DNA of 51,803 nucleotides, taken from assembly GCA_021740385.1 (NCBI GenBank), contig JAIOZY010000041.1:1-51803 (forward strand), given 5' to 3'. Positions 34,901 to 43,887 of the stretch are shown piece after piece. The notes below the pieces were generated by a model that was not told where the DNA came from, did no database searches, and saw only the letters and a list, made by a program, of their open reading frames with translations. The stretch comes from Prolixibacteraceae bacterium (lineage in GTDB: Bacteria > Bacteroidota > Bacteroidia > Bacteroidales > Prolixibacteraceae). The translations under genes and the position numbers were made by a program. Every line of letters starts with the position of its first letter. Positions within the stretch are counted from its first letter, which is position 1.

Positions 34901-35110
34901 CCCCTGCTCGTTGGTTACTGCAACATCGCCCGTTGACGAAACAGAGACGACAACTTGTTGTAGTGGTTTCGCTGTTCCCGATTCAAGCACTTTACCTGTA
35001 ACCGGAATCCCTTCGTCCTGCGCATATCCTTTCTGAAGGCTGACACCAAAAACAATCAGGGCAGTAATTATCAGGGTATAATATGGTATTTTTTTTATCA
35101 TTTCCATCAA
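31940..35110 (-). CDS. SusC-like TonB-dependent transporter (second pair)
   Basis: A 1056-residue outer-membrane importer. A signal peptide ends near GYAQ, followed by a carboxypeptidase-D-like beta domain (about 35-110, VTGKVLESGTAKPLQQV), a plug (about 145-260, LNLRGFSSLYGKSNPLLFIDG, GSNGVIFINT) and a 22-strand barrel ending in SIILGLKLDL with a C-terminal hydrophobic residue. The plug is more divergent than in the first pair, lacking the usual SVEVLKDASA wording (DLSVIKNGEAYLGAAG instead). It lies 23 bp after the two-repeat FAS1 gene and 8 bp before its SusD. Confidence 0.93.
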   Translation of the reverse strand: MMEMIKKIPYYTLIITALIVFGVSLQKGYAQDEGIPVTGKVLESGTAKPLQQVVVSVSSTGDVAVTNEQGEFTIKVPDLQSELIFDLPGYNKRKLFLLGRESIVISMVPSEFRSFDNDYNNPLGVAPVKDAIQPLTAIYSEEIDKTSSTSYDQALQGKIAGLNIVEHSGMPGHKTLLNLRGFSSLYGKSNPLLFIDGMIHEYGYATNSLMEGFAINPMDVMDIDDIADLSVIKNGEAYLGAAGSNGVIFINTEQKSEASTVIDISGYAGIALMPKKLNVLDASQYRNYLGKRLSEEGLSNEEVNNLYPWLNGGEGSDGYNKYNNSTSWQDEVFKPGVLQKYHIFLKGGDDIATYNISAGYMDHQGMSEETRYSRFNLRINGKINISNKFSLTPNAKLSLADSYLPNQGYSVYKNPLTSSLLIPPIMTPYARDEATGEQLPYLDDVGFANISNPVAIVLNGTGTSRNYHFLSSVKAIYKFNEHLYFSDLIGINFNNARENIFIPDKGIVDVGIEILDTPDGKLFGVAQNRPGDLINEFRSTQNHAVVGYTNQTNTGHIVDAKVGMRYMANSYKYDKGLDLNTPSDDFKNLGQGSTNNFLRTSTGDNRELIWISYFGNANYNFRNKYYVNVNMSYDANSAVNTKNRYNFFPSVSAAWRASSEKFLSSVSWIDDLKLRALWSQTGNMYSSVYDFSKLYYIEDRLGPIGVPVREVIPNEDLELERKSTLNAGIDISLFKQATGIHVDYYMSSVNNMIIEQKLPTSLGYTSYFDNGGVLDISGLEFSIDQKVIAGPFSWVISANMATQVSGVSALSFLNDDIDKLVTPVEGGAEYITSVGNPLNAFYGYKTEGIFQSDGEASKITGPKGVVMQAGDIKFWDSDGNNIINEEDKTIIGDPNPDFFGGLYTTLRYKAFELKASLNYSVGNDVYNYVRYKAESMDGLSNQLSTVLDRWSSDNTGASMPRAAFGDPTGNTVFSDRWIEDGSYLRLNQLTLAYHLPETSWYKGIAIYVTATNLFTLTSYSGYDPETMYMNNPFYMGIDYGQMPQARSIILGLKLDL

Positions 35111-35133
35111 GTATTAAATTTTTACTGATTTCA

Positions 35134-36639
35134 TTAATTATCGGTAACAGGTGTAAAGGTTACGGTATCCCAAAACAACATACCGTATGTGATAGCCACC
35201 AGTTTTATTTTATGTTCCCGGGTAGTATCCCATGTATGGGTTCCCATATCGGGTTCGCCTGTATCGCTTCTTAGCGATATACCAATTTTCTCCCCGTCAA
35301 CATAAATGGCATAATCGTTCTGACCGGCCCAAACATTTCCGGCAATCGCCCATGTACCTTTCATAATTTTGGGGGTTGTAATTTCAATCCACCAATACCC
35401 GTTCATCGACAGGCAATCGTCATTCAGCAAAGTACCTGTATCGTGGTCTTTAAAATAATACTGCATGTAATCACCTTCCCACTTAATTTTTTCGAAGGTG
35501 TTTTGCCCGTCGTACCATTTCATATAATATTTTCCGAAATAATCGCCTTCCCTGATATCGATATACGTAGTTGGTTCGAAAACGATCACTTTGGGCTCGG
35601 GGCTTGTTACCTCGAGCAGATCATTAACCGTGTGTATGGCCCCGTTTTTAGCCGGGTAATTCGACAACCCGGAGATGAACCCGGTATACGCTTCCGTTTC
35701 CGAATTGAAATTGATCATGTAATCGCTTTCGATGGTAACCGAAAGGTTGTTATCGTATGATAAAATCGGGTACAACTGGGTTTCAAAGTCGGAGAAAAAA
35801 TACGAACCACCGAGGCAATGGTATTCCATGTAGCGGTAAAAACCGTTTTCGAGCTCGTTAACTCCGGCCGGATCGTCGGTATAACGGTTAATCAGGTCGT
35901 CAACCGAATTAATACCAAACCGGTTGTACATGGTATCGGGTACGGCTAAAATTGTAAAAAAAGCCCGGGCCACATTTTGGCCAAAAGGGAACTCAACAAT
36001 TTGCAACGTGTCGTTAAGCCCGGTAAGCTCAAGTCCTTCAGAAAAAATGGAATACCCTTCAATTGAAGCGATTTTTTCGTAAACATTTTTATCAAGAAGG
36101 TCAATCACTTTATCAATTTCATGCACATAACCATTGGCCGTGTGAATGTCCCGGTCGGTTATGATCGATTCTTTGTTTAAAACAATATCAATAACATCGG
36201 TCTCCCGGAACTCGGTAGCAATTTTGTCTCCCAGTGCATTTTTTTCACGTATTGATCCATGCCCGATATCGCCCGAGGTAATTTCTGCCGGAATAATGTG
36301 GTTATAGATTAATTTGCGCTGGGTAATAATATCGAAATCGGAAACCGAACTTACATTTTTCTCTTTGCAATATTCATCCATGGCTTCGTTTGTTGGCAGA
36401 AACAGGGTAAACGGCCCGCGAATGCTAAGCAAACTAGTTAAACCCGTGTTTTCCATCATTAAACCAAATTCTGAATATTTATCGGAATTGTGGGTAATAA
36501 AGTCGGATATTACCATATCTTCAGGTTTGGGCTCCCAAAGTTCCGGTTCTTCTTTACAGCCTGTAAAAAGTGCTATAACAGAAAGAAGCAGAAAGCCCTT
36601 TCCAAGTATTTTTATTATTATTTGATCGCGTATATTCAT
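35134..36639 (-). CDS. FAS1-domain lipoprotein with extra C-terminal domain
   Basis: A 501-residue lipoprotein (signal to LFTGC, Cys28). It has two fasciclin-like FAS1 repeats, about 40-190 (GPFTLFLPTNEAMDEY, then IYNHIIPAEI and NGYVHEIDKVI) and about 190-350 (VARAFFTILAVPDTMYNRF, then NGAIHTVNDLL). A C-terminal domain (about 355-501) is rich in Trp/Tyr and Gly, looks like a beta-sandwich (YYMKWYDGQ, GTWAIAGNVWAG, HKIKLVAI), and may bind a ligand. FAS1 domains mediate adhesion or ligand binding and have no known catalytic role. It sits between the two SusCD pairs with gaps of 11 and 23 bp, so a surface-binding (SGBP-like) role in the same uptake complex is likely but inferred. Confidence 0.85.
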   Translation of the reverse strand: MNIRDQIIIKILGKGFLLLSVIALFTGCKEEPELWEPKPEDMVISDFITHNSDKYSEFGLMMENTGLTSLLSIRGPFTLFLPTNEAMDEYCKEKNVSSVSDFDIITQRKLIYNHIIPAEITSGDIGHGSIREKNALGDKIATEFRETDVIDIVLNKESIITDRDIHTANGYVHEIDKVIDLLDKNVYEKIASIEGYSIFSEGLELTGLNDTLQIVEFPFGQNVARAFFTILAVPDTMYNRFGINSVDDLINRYTDDPAGVNELENGFYRYMEYHCLGGSYFFSDFETQLYPILSYDNNLSVTIESDYMINFNSETEAYTGFISGLSNYPAKNGAIHTVNDLLEVTSPEPKVIVFEPTTYIDIREGDYFGKYYMKWYDGQNTFEKIKWEGDYMQYYFKDHDTGTLLNDDCLSMNGYWWIEITTPKIMKGTWAIAGNVWAGQNDYAIYVDGEKIGISLRSDTGEPDMGTHTWDTTREHKIKLVAITYGMLFWDTVTFTPVTDN

Positions 36640-36650
36640 GATTTTCAGTT

Positions 36651-38105
36651 TTATCGGTCGTAAAATGGGTTTTGTTCCAAATTTTGATTGTAGAGCAATT
36701 CGTGCTCAGGTATGGGCAGGTAATAGCTCATGGTATCGTAAACCCTGGTTTTTAAAATGGCTGCCTGCTTAACATCGGCACCCGACAGAATCATTTCGAT
36801 GATGATTTGTTTGTTGGCAAAACCATCTCTTTTGGCTGCCCGCAACATGTCAAACCATCGCTTTCCTTCTGCAACAAATTCCCGTGCTTTTTCATCACGC
36901 ACGGCCTTTTGAAGGTTGCGTTTTGTAGCAACATCAACATGCGACATACCGGCCCGCTCGAGCGTTTTCCTTATCAGGTTGTTAGCCTCGGTCAAACGGT
37001 CGGTTTCAATCAGGGCATCGGCTTTCATCAGCAACACATCGGCATAACGGTAGTAAATAAAATTGGCATCGCGTTGGTTCGCTGTCCGCTTCACCTTTGT
37101 TTCATTATCAATGCCAAGGTACTTCCATAGCGGTTTATTTGTACCGCACAACCGTATATCGTCTTTATGAAACAACCGGTCCATTTGGTTTGAATTAAAA
37201 TTTAGTCTTGCTACACCTGAAACCGGAATTAGTAAATCATATATCGGGTTATTCTGTGAGGCATAATTATCGTCGAACTGTATTTCAAAAATACTCTCAA
37301 CCATTGAATTACCGGGATTATACAATTTGAACCACGAAGAAAACGGTTCCAGCCCGAATTTCCCGGTCTTCGTAATCGAGTCGCAATAATTGATGCAATT
37401 CTGATACTGTTCGTCCCACAGGTATACATCGGCCAGCAAAGCCATTATGGCGTATTTGTTGGCGCGTCCTTTATAGTAGGCAGGGTAATCGGCAAATTCA
37501 TCGGTATAAGCTAAATCTTTTGCTTTAAGCAAGTCACTTATGATTTGGGCAATGATTACTTTTTCTTTGCTTTTCGGCGGGAATAAATCGCCGGTATCGG
37601 TAATTGACGGCTCAAGCACCAGTGGCACTTCTTTCCAAAGGCGCACAAGGTAGAAATACGATAACGAGCGTATGAACAGTGCTTCGGCATCAACCGCGTT
37701 CATGGTCTCCTCGGTAAACGATTCATCAGCTTCAAGCACCTGCTTATCGTAATACATCAGTGTATTGGCCAGGTTGATGGCCTCGTAATATTTCGACCAG
37801 TCAATTTTCCTGTTTGACGGGTTAATGTTACTCCCGGCAATTTTAGCATAATCGGGAAATTGGGAACTGTTGGGCTGACAAATATCGGCCCTTAGCTCCC
37901 CCCAGATAAACGATGCAAGGGCAGCATCCCTGAAAGCATCGTAAGTTGCAGCAAGGGCACTTTCTACATCCTCGGCTTTGGTCCAGAATTTATCTTTAAT
38001 CAGGTTGTTCTCGGGCTCAATGGTTAGGTAGTCGTTACATGCCGGCAGTATAATAATCAGCAAAACAACTACGACACTTGCTTTTATTTTATTTAAATGT
38101 TTCAT
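36651..38105 (-). CDS. SusD-like nutrient-binding lipoprotein (first pair)
   Basis: A 484-residue SusD/RagB lipoprotein (signal ending ILPAC, Cys23). It has the N-terminal motif NDYLTIEPENNL, TPR helices (EALFIRSLSYFYLVRLWKEVPLV), the DVLLMKADALIE helix and the C-terminal REFVAEGKRWFDMLRAAKR followed by YLPIPEHELLYNQNLEQNPFY. All are canonical. It starts 18 bp after its SusC. Ligand not deducible. Confidence 0.95.
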   Translation of the reverse strand: MKHLNKIKASVVVVLLIIILPACNDYLTIEPENNLIKDKFWTKAEDVESALAATYDAFRDAALASFIWGELRADICQPNSSQFPDYAKIAGSNINPSNRKIDWSKYYEAINLANTLMYYDKQVLEADESFTEETMNAVDAEALFIRSLSYFYLVRLWKEVPLVLEPSITDTGDLFPPKSKEKVIIAQIISDLLKAKDLAYTDEFADYPAYYKGRANKYAIMALLADVYLWDEQYQNCINYCDSITKTGKFGLEPFSSWFKLYNPGNSMVESIFEIQFDDNYASQNNPIYDLLIPVSGVARLNFNSNQMDRLFHKDDIRLCGTNKPLWKYLGIDNETKVKRTANQRDANFIYYRYADVLLMKADALIETDRLTEANNLIRKTLERAGMSHVDVATKRNLQKAVRDEKAREFVAEGKRWFDMLRAAKRDGFANKQIIIEMILSGADVKQAAILKTRVYDTMSYYLPIPEHELLYNQNLEQNPFYDR

Positions 38106-38123
38106 TGCAAAAATTTTTTATCG

Positions 38124-41100
38124 TTAAAATCTAACGTTTAATCCTAACATTACACGGTGGCTCGGTGGCGTACGGCTATTGTCCTTAGGCAACCTGTCCG
38201 GCTCTGATGGAGGTGCAACATCGGGATCCTGCCCCGAGTAATTTGTCCATGTATACAAGTTGTATGCCGTGGCGTATAATCTCATGCCTTTAACTTTCAG
38301 CTTTTTGCATAGATTGTCGTCAAAAATATAGCTCAGCGATAAGGTTTTGAGCCTCAGGTACGAACCGTCTTCAACAAAGCGGTCGGAACCCAGCCAGTTA
38401 TACCCTTTGTTGTAAAGGGCACGGGGCATAAATGTTTCGTCGCCCGGCCGTCTCCAGCGCCAGTTGGTTGCGGTACTCTGGTTGTCGTACGTATACATGT
38501 TTTCCGTATCGATGCGGGTTTGGTTAATGATTTTCTGTCCCACCTTAAAGTAAAAGAAGGTGCTGAAAACAAGGTTTTTATATTTCAGACGGAAATTTGT
38601 ACCTCCCATAAAATCGGGGTTCAGGTCGCCAAGGTACTCGGTATCGAGTTCATCAATTTTGCCGTCGTGGTTCATATCCTTATACCTGGCATCGCCGCCT
38701 TCAAAAACATAACCGCTTGTGCCTCCCATGATCATGCGCATGGGGGTTTCGCTGTTGATGTTGTAAACCGGATCACCGTTTTTATCGCGCACAATGGCAT
38801 CGTCATCATCAACGTATACGCCCTCGAAACGGTAACCGTAAAATCCGCCCATGGGCTCGCCGGGCTCAATGGTTATTTTGTAATTGCCGTTTTCGAGCAT
38901 GTCTCCATATTCGAGGCTGTAATTTTCGGGCAATCGCAACACGATGTTCTCGTTGCGTGATATGTTAAAATTAAAACTGAATTCGAAATCTTTCTGTCGC
39001 ACAACAACGTAATCAATCATGAATTCAACGCCGCGGTTTTCCATCTCCCCGTCGTTAAGGTGAATGCTGCCAAAACCGGTACTGTTTGGAATACCCGAGT
39101 TCTCTAAATAAAGGTCCAGTGTTTTCTTTTTGTACACATCGAATTCAATGTTCATCCGGTCGTCAAGCGCCATAAAGGAGAAGCCCAGGTTAACCTGGTC
39201 GACGGTTTCCCATTTAAGACTGGTAAGTTCAATGCCCCCGGGCTTAACCCCCTGCATGTCGATGTATGAAATATCGGCACCGGCACTGTATGTGTTAAAA
39301 TACAAATAATTATCGCGCGGTGAATTCCCGCTCTGCCCCCAGCTTCCCCTGAGCTTAAAGTCATCAATAAAATCGACAAATTTCAGGAAAGGTTCTTCAG
39401 AAATTCGCCAGGCGAGTGAAACGGTGGGGAAAAGGCCCCAACGGCTTTCTTCGCTAAATTTTGAATTCCCTTCGTATTTGGCACCTGCCATAAAGATGTA
39501 TTTATCTTTCAGTTTATACGAGGCTGTACCAAAAAAGCCCATTGAGCGATATTGGGTATAATTGGCACCAAAATAAACCAGGTGCTTATCGCCAATTGGC
39601 TGGTTTAAATACGGCGATGCACTCTGGCTTGTTTCAACTTTATACCAGCGGTTTATGGTCTCCTCGGTATCGAACTGGGCCATCATGTTCAAATCATGGT
39701 CTTTGCCAAGGTCGGGCGAGTAAACCAACTGGTTAAAGGTGTAAATGGAACTTTTTTTCGAAAATTCGTTCACGGCCCGGTTGGTAATATCATCGCCATA
39801 ATTGTAGCCAATGGCTTTAAACGGCAGGAACTTATCTATTTTCATATCGAAAATATCAAGTGTAACTGTCGAGTTAAAGATCAGGCCTTGTGCAATGTGA
39901 TACCTGATGCTAAACAACGCGCGGGCATTGTCTTTTATCCGTTTGTGCTCACCCAGGGTTGCAAAAGCTACCGGGTTGTACACTTCACGGGCAGTTCCCT
40001 GGAGGGTTGTCATCGGCGTAAAATATTCGCCGGTAAAATTGTTCAGGCTGTCGCGGTCGTAAATCGACAGGTTGGGCATCTTTTTATAAGCAATTGTCCT
40101 CAATAATTTTCTGCCGTTTCTGCTAAATTCCGGATCTTCCACATCGTAGGTGGCATCCTGGTCGTACCGGGTGTACATGATGTCGGTACGGAACTGCAGC
40201 TTGGTCGAAAGGTCGTAGTCGAGCGAACTGCGCAGATTCAGTTTTTGCATGCGGTTGCCAATGGTTGTCCCTTCTTCGTCGAAAAAGCCCACCGACATGT
40301 TGTACCTCGTTTTTTCGCCCCCGCCGCGCACCGAGAAGTCGTGCTGCATGGTCATGGCCGTGCGGGTGATTTCATCAATCCAGTCGGTATTTTGCGAATA
40401 GTTATGGTATTCCTCCCACTCGGGGTCAAAAGCAATTTGATCGCTGTAAAACTCGTTACGGCTGTCGTTAAAGTGAGCTTCGGTAATTAGCCGCGCATAA
40501 CCGGCACCATCGAGCATTGGTATCGGGTCGGGTTCCCAGCCCACCGTTGCCTTCACGGTATATTCAAAAATGGGTTTCGACTTAACACCGCGTTTGGTTT
40601 TGATCATCAACACCCCGTTCGATGCTTTTGACCCCCAAACAGCAGTTGAAGCAGCATCTTTCAGCACTTCAATCGACTCGATATCCTCGGGCGAAACGTC
40701 AATCAGGTTACCGAATTTTTCAATATCGGCAGCACCAAAATCGAAGTTTTCGTCAAACTCGGCATCATAAGGTATACCATTTATTACAATAAGCGGACTG
40801 TTCCGGGCATTCAGGGATGATGTACCCCGTATGCGGATGTTCAGGCCGGCCCCGGGGTCGCCTGAAACAGAAGTAATATCAACATTACCCATTCGTCCCT
40901 GCAACATCTCTTCAACGGTTGTCGACATTTGGGCTTTCATTTCTTTAAAATCCATACTGGCAACGGCTGTGGCGCGGTCACGCACCTTGGTATATCCATC
41001 GTTGGCAACACGTTCGGCCTCAACGGTTATTTCGCCAAGGCTTGTAGAGGAAGGCTCAAGGACTACGTTGTATGTTCGGTCGCTTCCGATTGTAAAAACA

Positions 41101-41363
41101 TATTTTTCGTAACCAATAAATGATACCTGTACTGAATTTTCGGGATTGCGGATTTTCAGCACATAGTTTCCGTTAATATCGGTTACGGTCCCCGATACAA
41201 ACCGGCCGTTTTCGTCAATTTCAACAATATTAACAAAAGCCAGGTCTTCAAGTGTTTCCTTGTCGGTTACATGCCCGTTAATGATAATTGATTGCTGGGC
41301 AAATACAGAACCTGAAGTGATTATTCCGATCAGTAATCCTGTCAGAAGAATTATTCGTTTCAT
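38124..41363 (-). CDS. SusC-like TonB-dependent transporter (first pair)
   Basis: A 1079-residue outer-membrane importer. The signal peptide ends at SVFAQ. Next come a carboxypeptidase-D-like domain (INGHVTDKETLEDLAFVNI), a plug with the standard SusC phrases (IRIRGTSSLNARNSPLIVINGIPYD, IESIEVLKDAASTAVWGSKASNGVLMI) and a barrel ending HRVMLGLNVRF with the terminal Phe typical of outer-membrane proteins. I chose the ATG at 41363 over an upstream GTG at 41381 because the signal peptide starts there. It follows the four-repeat FAS1 gene by 29 bp. Confidence 0.95.
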   Translation of the reverse strand: MKRIILLTGLLIGIITSGSVFAQQSIIINGHVTDKETLEDLAFVNIVEIDENGRFVSGTVTDINGNYVLKIRNPENSVQVSFIGYEKYVFTIGSDRTYNVVLEPSSTSLGEITVEAERVANDGYTKVRDRATAVASMDFKEMKAQMSTTVEEMLQGRMGNVDITSVSGDPGAGLNIRIRGTSSLNARNSPLIVINGIPYDAEFDENFDFGAADIEKFGNLIDVSPEDIESIEVLKDAASTAVWGSKASNGVLMIKTKRGVKSKPIFEYTVKATVGWEPDPIPMLDGAGYARLITEAHFNDSRNEFYSDQIAFDPEWEEYHNYSQNTDWIDEITRTAMTMQHDFSVRGGGEKTRYNMSVGFFDEEGTTIGNRMQKLNLRSSLDYDLSTKLQFRTDIMYTRYDQDATYDVEDPEFSRNGRKLLRTIAYKKMPNLSIYDRDSLNNFTGEYFTPMTTLQGTAREVYNPVAFATLGEHKRIKDNARALFSIRYHIAQGLIFNSTVTLDIFDMKIDKFLPFKAIGYNYGDDITNRAVNEFSKKSSIYTFNQLVYSPDLGKDHDLNMMAQFDTEETINRWYKVETSQSASPYLNQPIGDKHLVYFGANYTQYRSMGFFGTASYKLKDKYIFMAGAKYEGNSKFSEESRWGLFPTVSLAWRISEEPFLKFVDFIDDFKLRGSWGQSGNSPRDNYLYFNTYSAGADISYIDMQGVKPGGIELTSLKWETVDQVNLGFSFMALDDRMNIEFDVYKKKTLDLYLENSGIPNSTGFGSIHLNDGEMENRGVEFMIDYVVVRQKDFEFSFNFNISRNENIVLRLPENYSLEYGDMLENGNYKITIEPGEPMGGFYGYRFEGVYVDDDDAIVRDKNGDPVYNINSETPMRMIMGGTSGYVFEGGDARYKDMNHDGKIDELDTEYLGDLNPDFMGGTNFRLKYKNLVFSTFFYFKVGQKIINQTRIDTENMYTYDNQSTATNWRWRRPGDETFMPRALYNKGYNWLGSDRFVEDGSYLRLKTLSLSYIFDDNLCKKLKVKGMRLYATAYNLYTWTNYSGQDPDVAPPSEPDRLPKDNSRTPPSHRVMLGLNVRF

Positions 41364-41392
41364 AGTTATATTCAATTGCACGATTTTTAAAA

Positions 41393-43558
41393 TTAGAATT
41401 TCAAGAATGACGGAATTTTATGCACCACGCCTTTCTGTACAATGGCGTTGGCATTGGCATGGCCTACCGGTACAGACTGACCGGAGAGGTCGGTAATGAC
41501 CAGGTTATGCGTGCTGTTCGAAATTTCCACTTCAGAATAGATTGTACCGAGAGCCGTAACCTCTTCAACACGGTTTGTGGGAAAAGTCCCCGACAATTTT
41601 CCATCATCAAATATGGTTGACTTACGTATGAAATGGTATTGAAGAACTTCTTTGAAGGGTTGAGCATTCTCCGGATCGTATTCCGGAATATACCCATCGG
41701 CCATTGCATCAGCCACGGCATCATTATCGGGAATGAATGCTGTCCAGTAATCGGCTTCGTTTAAAAAGCTCAAATTCGGGATGGTATCTTTCGAAAGCTG
41801 ATCGACATAATTGGGATCGAGCATTTCGGCCTGAATTAACAAATTGGCGAATTCCGACATATCGGGGTCACTCATAATCTGCTGCCCCATTTCCCACTTC
41901 GACATAATGGGATTTTCAATAAAAACAAGCATGCCATTGCGGTCATTCGGTTCAAACTTACTAGCAAGAGCATCAACGCCGAGCTGAACATTTTCCCCTG
42001 CTGCCAGGGTATTGTTATTAAAGTGTACGAAATTTTTTGAACTCATTTCAATAAAACCTTCATCGCTCAAATCGAAAATCACACCATAGTATATATGGTC
42101 CTGTACGAACATGATCAGTTCTTCTTCCTGAATATTTAACCATATTCCATCGGTCCCCCTTTTTTTAATGTTATCGCCGGTTTTGTTATAGCGGATGCCG
42201 TATTCTTCGAGTTCATCATTCGAAGGGGCAAACAAGGTAACGGGATTATCGATGTTGGCAAGTTCACCAATCAGGTTACTTTTGTTTACTGCATGAAGGA
42301 AAGTGGAGTAATTTTTATCGAAAAACAATTTACCCGGCACACATGAAAACACGTTTGGCTCAAGCACTTCTTTCATTTCATAAACAAGGCCATTGCTGCA
42401 CATGTATGCATCGCTGATCTGTTCTGGTTGAATGGTCATGGCATCGCCAAACGAGTTGAAGTATCTTTTTGAAGCCTTCGATATTAAAGCCAGCGAGTGT
42501 GAAATTTGAGTTTGTAAAATATAATACAGCGTTATTTCCGGCACACTGTCGATTGATGTGTAGGTTTGAAATACGGTTTTGTCGAGGTAATCCTGAAGAA
42601 CATCGTCAGGAGGCACAAACATCGTAAACAAATCCTTCATCCGGGTTGGGTTATTGGCATCGTCCGAAGGGCTTGGCCCCTGTTCTTCGGCAAAATTTGA
42701 AATCAAATCGTAGGTTTTGTACCACATTTGCCGTTTAAATTCATCGACACCGGCGCTTTCATAATTGGCAAAACGCTGGGCCAAATCGTAATACAAGCCG
42801 TATTTATCCTGATTTTGAAGCAGGTACTCTTCAAGATTGGGTATGGGTGGCACAACCTTGTCGATGTAGTAAATAAAACCGTTCGAAGTCCGTACTTCGG
42901 CATCGGTTACCATGGCATTGTGCCAGTTCAGCCCCCCCCATTCGCTTTCGCGGTACATAAAGGTATAATCGGAACCATCAAGGGCACCGAAAACATCTTC
43001 AAAATAATCGATTGAAAAGAGCGGAACCAGTTTATTATAGCTGGGAGTTATCCAGCGCTCCTTTCCGCCATATACCGGGTGGTAACGTGGCACCTCAATG
43101 TAAGGAAAAGTCTCGCTTTTGGTCTCCTTTCTGAAAAACAAACTGGCATATTCCCCATCGGGACCCTGTAGTTCATTCCATGCAAATTCATAAATTAACT
43201 GAAATGATGAACGCGGATTACGCAACACGTGCAGTGTAAAAAGTTGCACGGCTTCATCTTCCGACAGATCGTCGACTCCTCCGATACCCCGTTCTGAAAA
43301 ATATGCGTTGAACGCATCATCGTTGGGAACAAAAAGGGTGAAAAGTTGCTTGGTAATCGGCTCGGTGTACCCGGCCTTTTTCATCAAATCGAGGTAAATG
43401 GTGTAGTTTCCTTCCCCCTCGAGTGTTTCAATACTCGACCCGCCTAACCATGGTGGATCTTCAAACCTTTCTTTGTTGTTAATACAATTAGTAGTAAAAA
43501 AGAAAAGTAAAAAAAACACAAGTGTTGCCCTTGTGCAGCTTTTTTTAACAGTCTTCAT
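41393..43558 (-). CDS. Large FAS1-repeat lipoprotein
   Basis: A 721-residue lipoprotein (signal to FFTTNC, Cys25) built of four FAS1-like repeats at about 40-245, 250-415, 420-570 and 575-721. Each begins with a helical YxxxLDLMKKAG-type segment and has the FAS1 signature: LFTLFVPNDDAFNAY, LFTMFVPPDDVLQDY, PVTLFAPSNDELEEY and WTAFIPDNDAVADAM. Repeats end with NGFIYYIDKV or VVHKIPSFL-type H2-like motifs. It is the first gene of the six-gene operon, so probably the most abundant product; it would act as a surface adhesin or glycan/protein-binding partner of the SusCD channels. Function inferred. Confidence 0.85.
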   Translation of the reverse strand: MKTVKKSCTRATLVFFLLFFFTTNCINNKERFEDPPWLGGSSIETLEGEGNYTIYLDLMKKAGYTEPITKQLFTLFVPNDDAFNAYFSERGIGGVDDLSEDEAVQLFTLHVLRNPRSSFQLIYEFAWNELQGPDGEYASLFFRKETKSETFPYIEVPRYHPVYGGKERWITPSYNKLVPLFSIDYFEDVFGALDGSDYTFMYRESEWGGLNWHNAMVTDAEVRTSNGFIYYIDKVVPPIPNLEEYLLQNQDKYGLYYDLAQRFANYESAGVDEFKRQMWYKTYDLISNFAEEQGPSPSDDANNPTRMKDLFTMFVPPDDVLQDYLDKTVFQTYTSIDSVPEITLYYILQTQISHSLALISKASKRYFNSFGDAMTIQPEQISDAYMCSNGLVYEMKEVLEPNVFSCVPGKLFFDKNYSTFLHAVNKSNLIGELANIDNPVTLFAPSNDELEEYGIRYNKTGDNIKKRGTDGIWLNIQEEELIMFVQDHIYYGVIFDLSDEGFIEMSSKNFVHFNNNTLAAGENVQLGVDALASKFEPNDRNGMLVFIENPIMSKWEMGQQIMSDPDMSEFANLLIQAEMLDPNYVDQLSKDTIPNLSFLNEADYWTAFIPDNDAVADAMADGYIPEYDPENAQPFKEVLQYHFIRKSTIFDDGKLSGTFPTNRVEEVTALGTIYSEVEISNSTHNLVITDLSGQSVPVGHANANAIVQKGVVHKIPSFLKF

Positions 43559-43887
43559 AAGTAGTTAGATTCAGTAGGCCTCGAATATAGAAAATTTTTA
43601 ACGCGTTTTTTTAATTTTTTTAACATTTTTTTGAAAAAAATATCATTTAAACAGTCAAACAGCTATAATGCTGTTAAATAGGAAATTTACCATTTATTCA
43701 ATTATCCTCCCCCCTTATTTATCAAAATCACAATTTTGAAAGTCGAAAATGAATCGGGGTTCCCCGGCACATATTTATTAGGCAATTACTGCACGGGCAA
43801 CTAAAACCCAAAATACCGGCTTATTTAAAGGTTAGACTTCGAGTCAAATTCACACCTTTTGTTAACTTTGCGGAAATTTGAACCGGA
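43559..43887. other. Divergent promoter region between the FAS1/SusCD operon and obg
   Basis: 329 bp, strongly AT-rich near the FAS1 gene (long A/T runs at 43595-43660). On the minus strand TATATTCG (43582-43589) is a one-mismatch -7 box for the FAS1 operon without a clear -33 box. The obg promoter lies at the other end. No gene or RNA is recognised. Confidence 0.55.
43838..43870 (+). promoter_or_regulatory. Promoter of the obg-PAP2-mutS-like operon
   Basis: TAACTTTG at 43863-43870 is a perfect TAnnTTTG -7 box followed by the typical CGG; TTCG 21 bp upstream is a one-mismatch -33 box. The start codon follows 17 bp after the -7 box. Confidence 0.6.
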
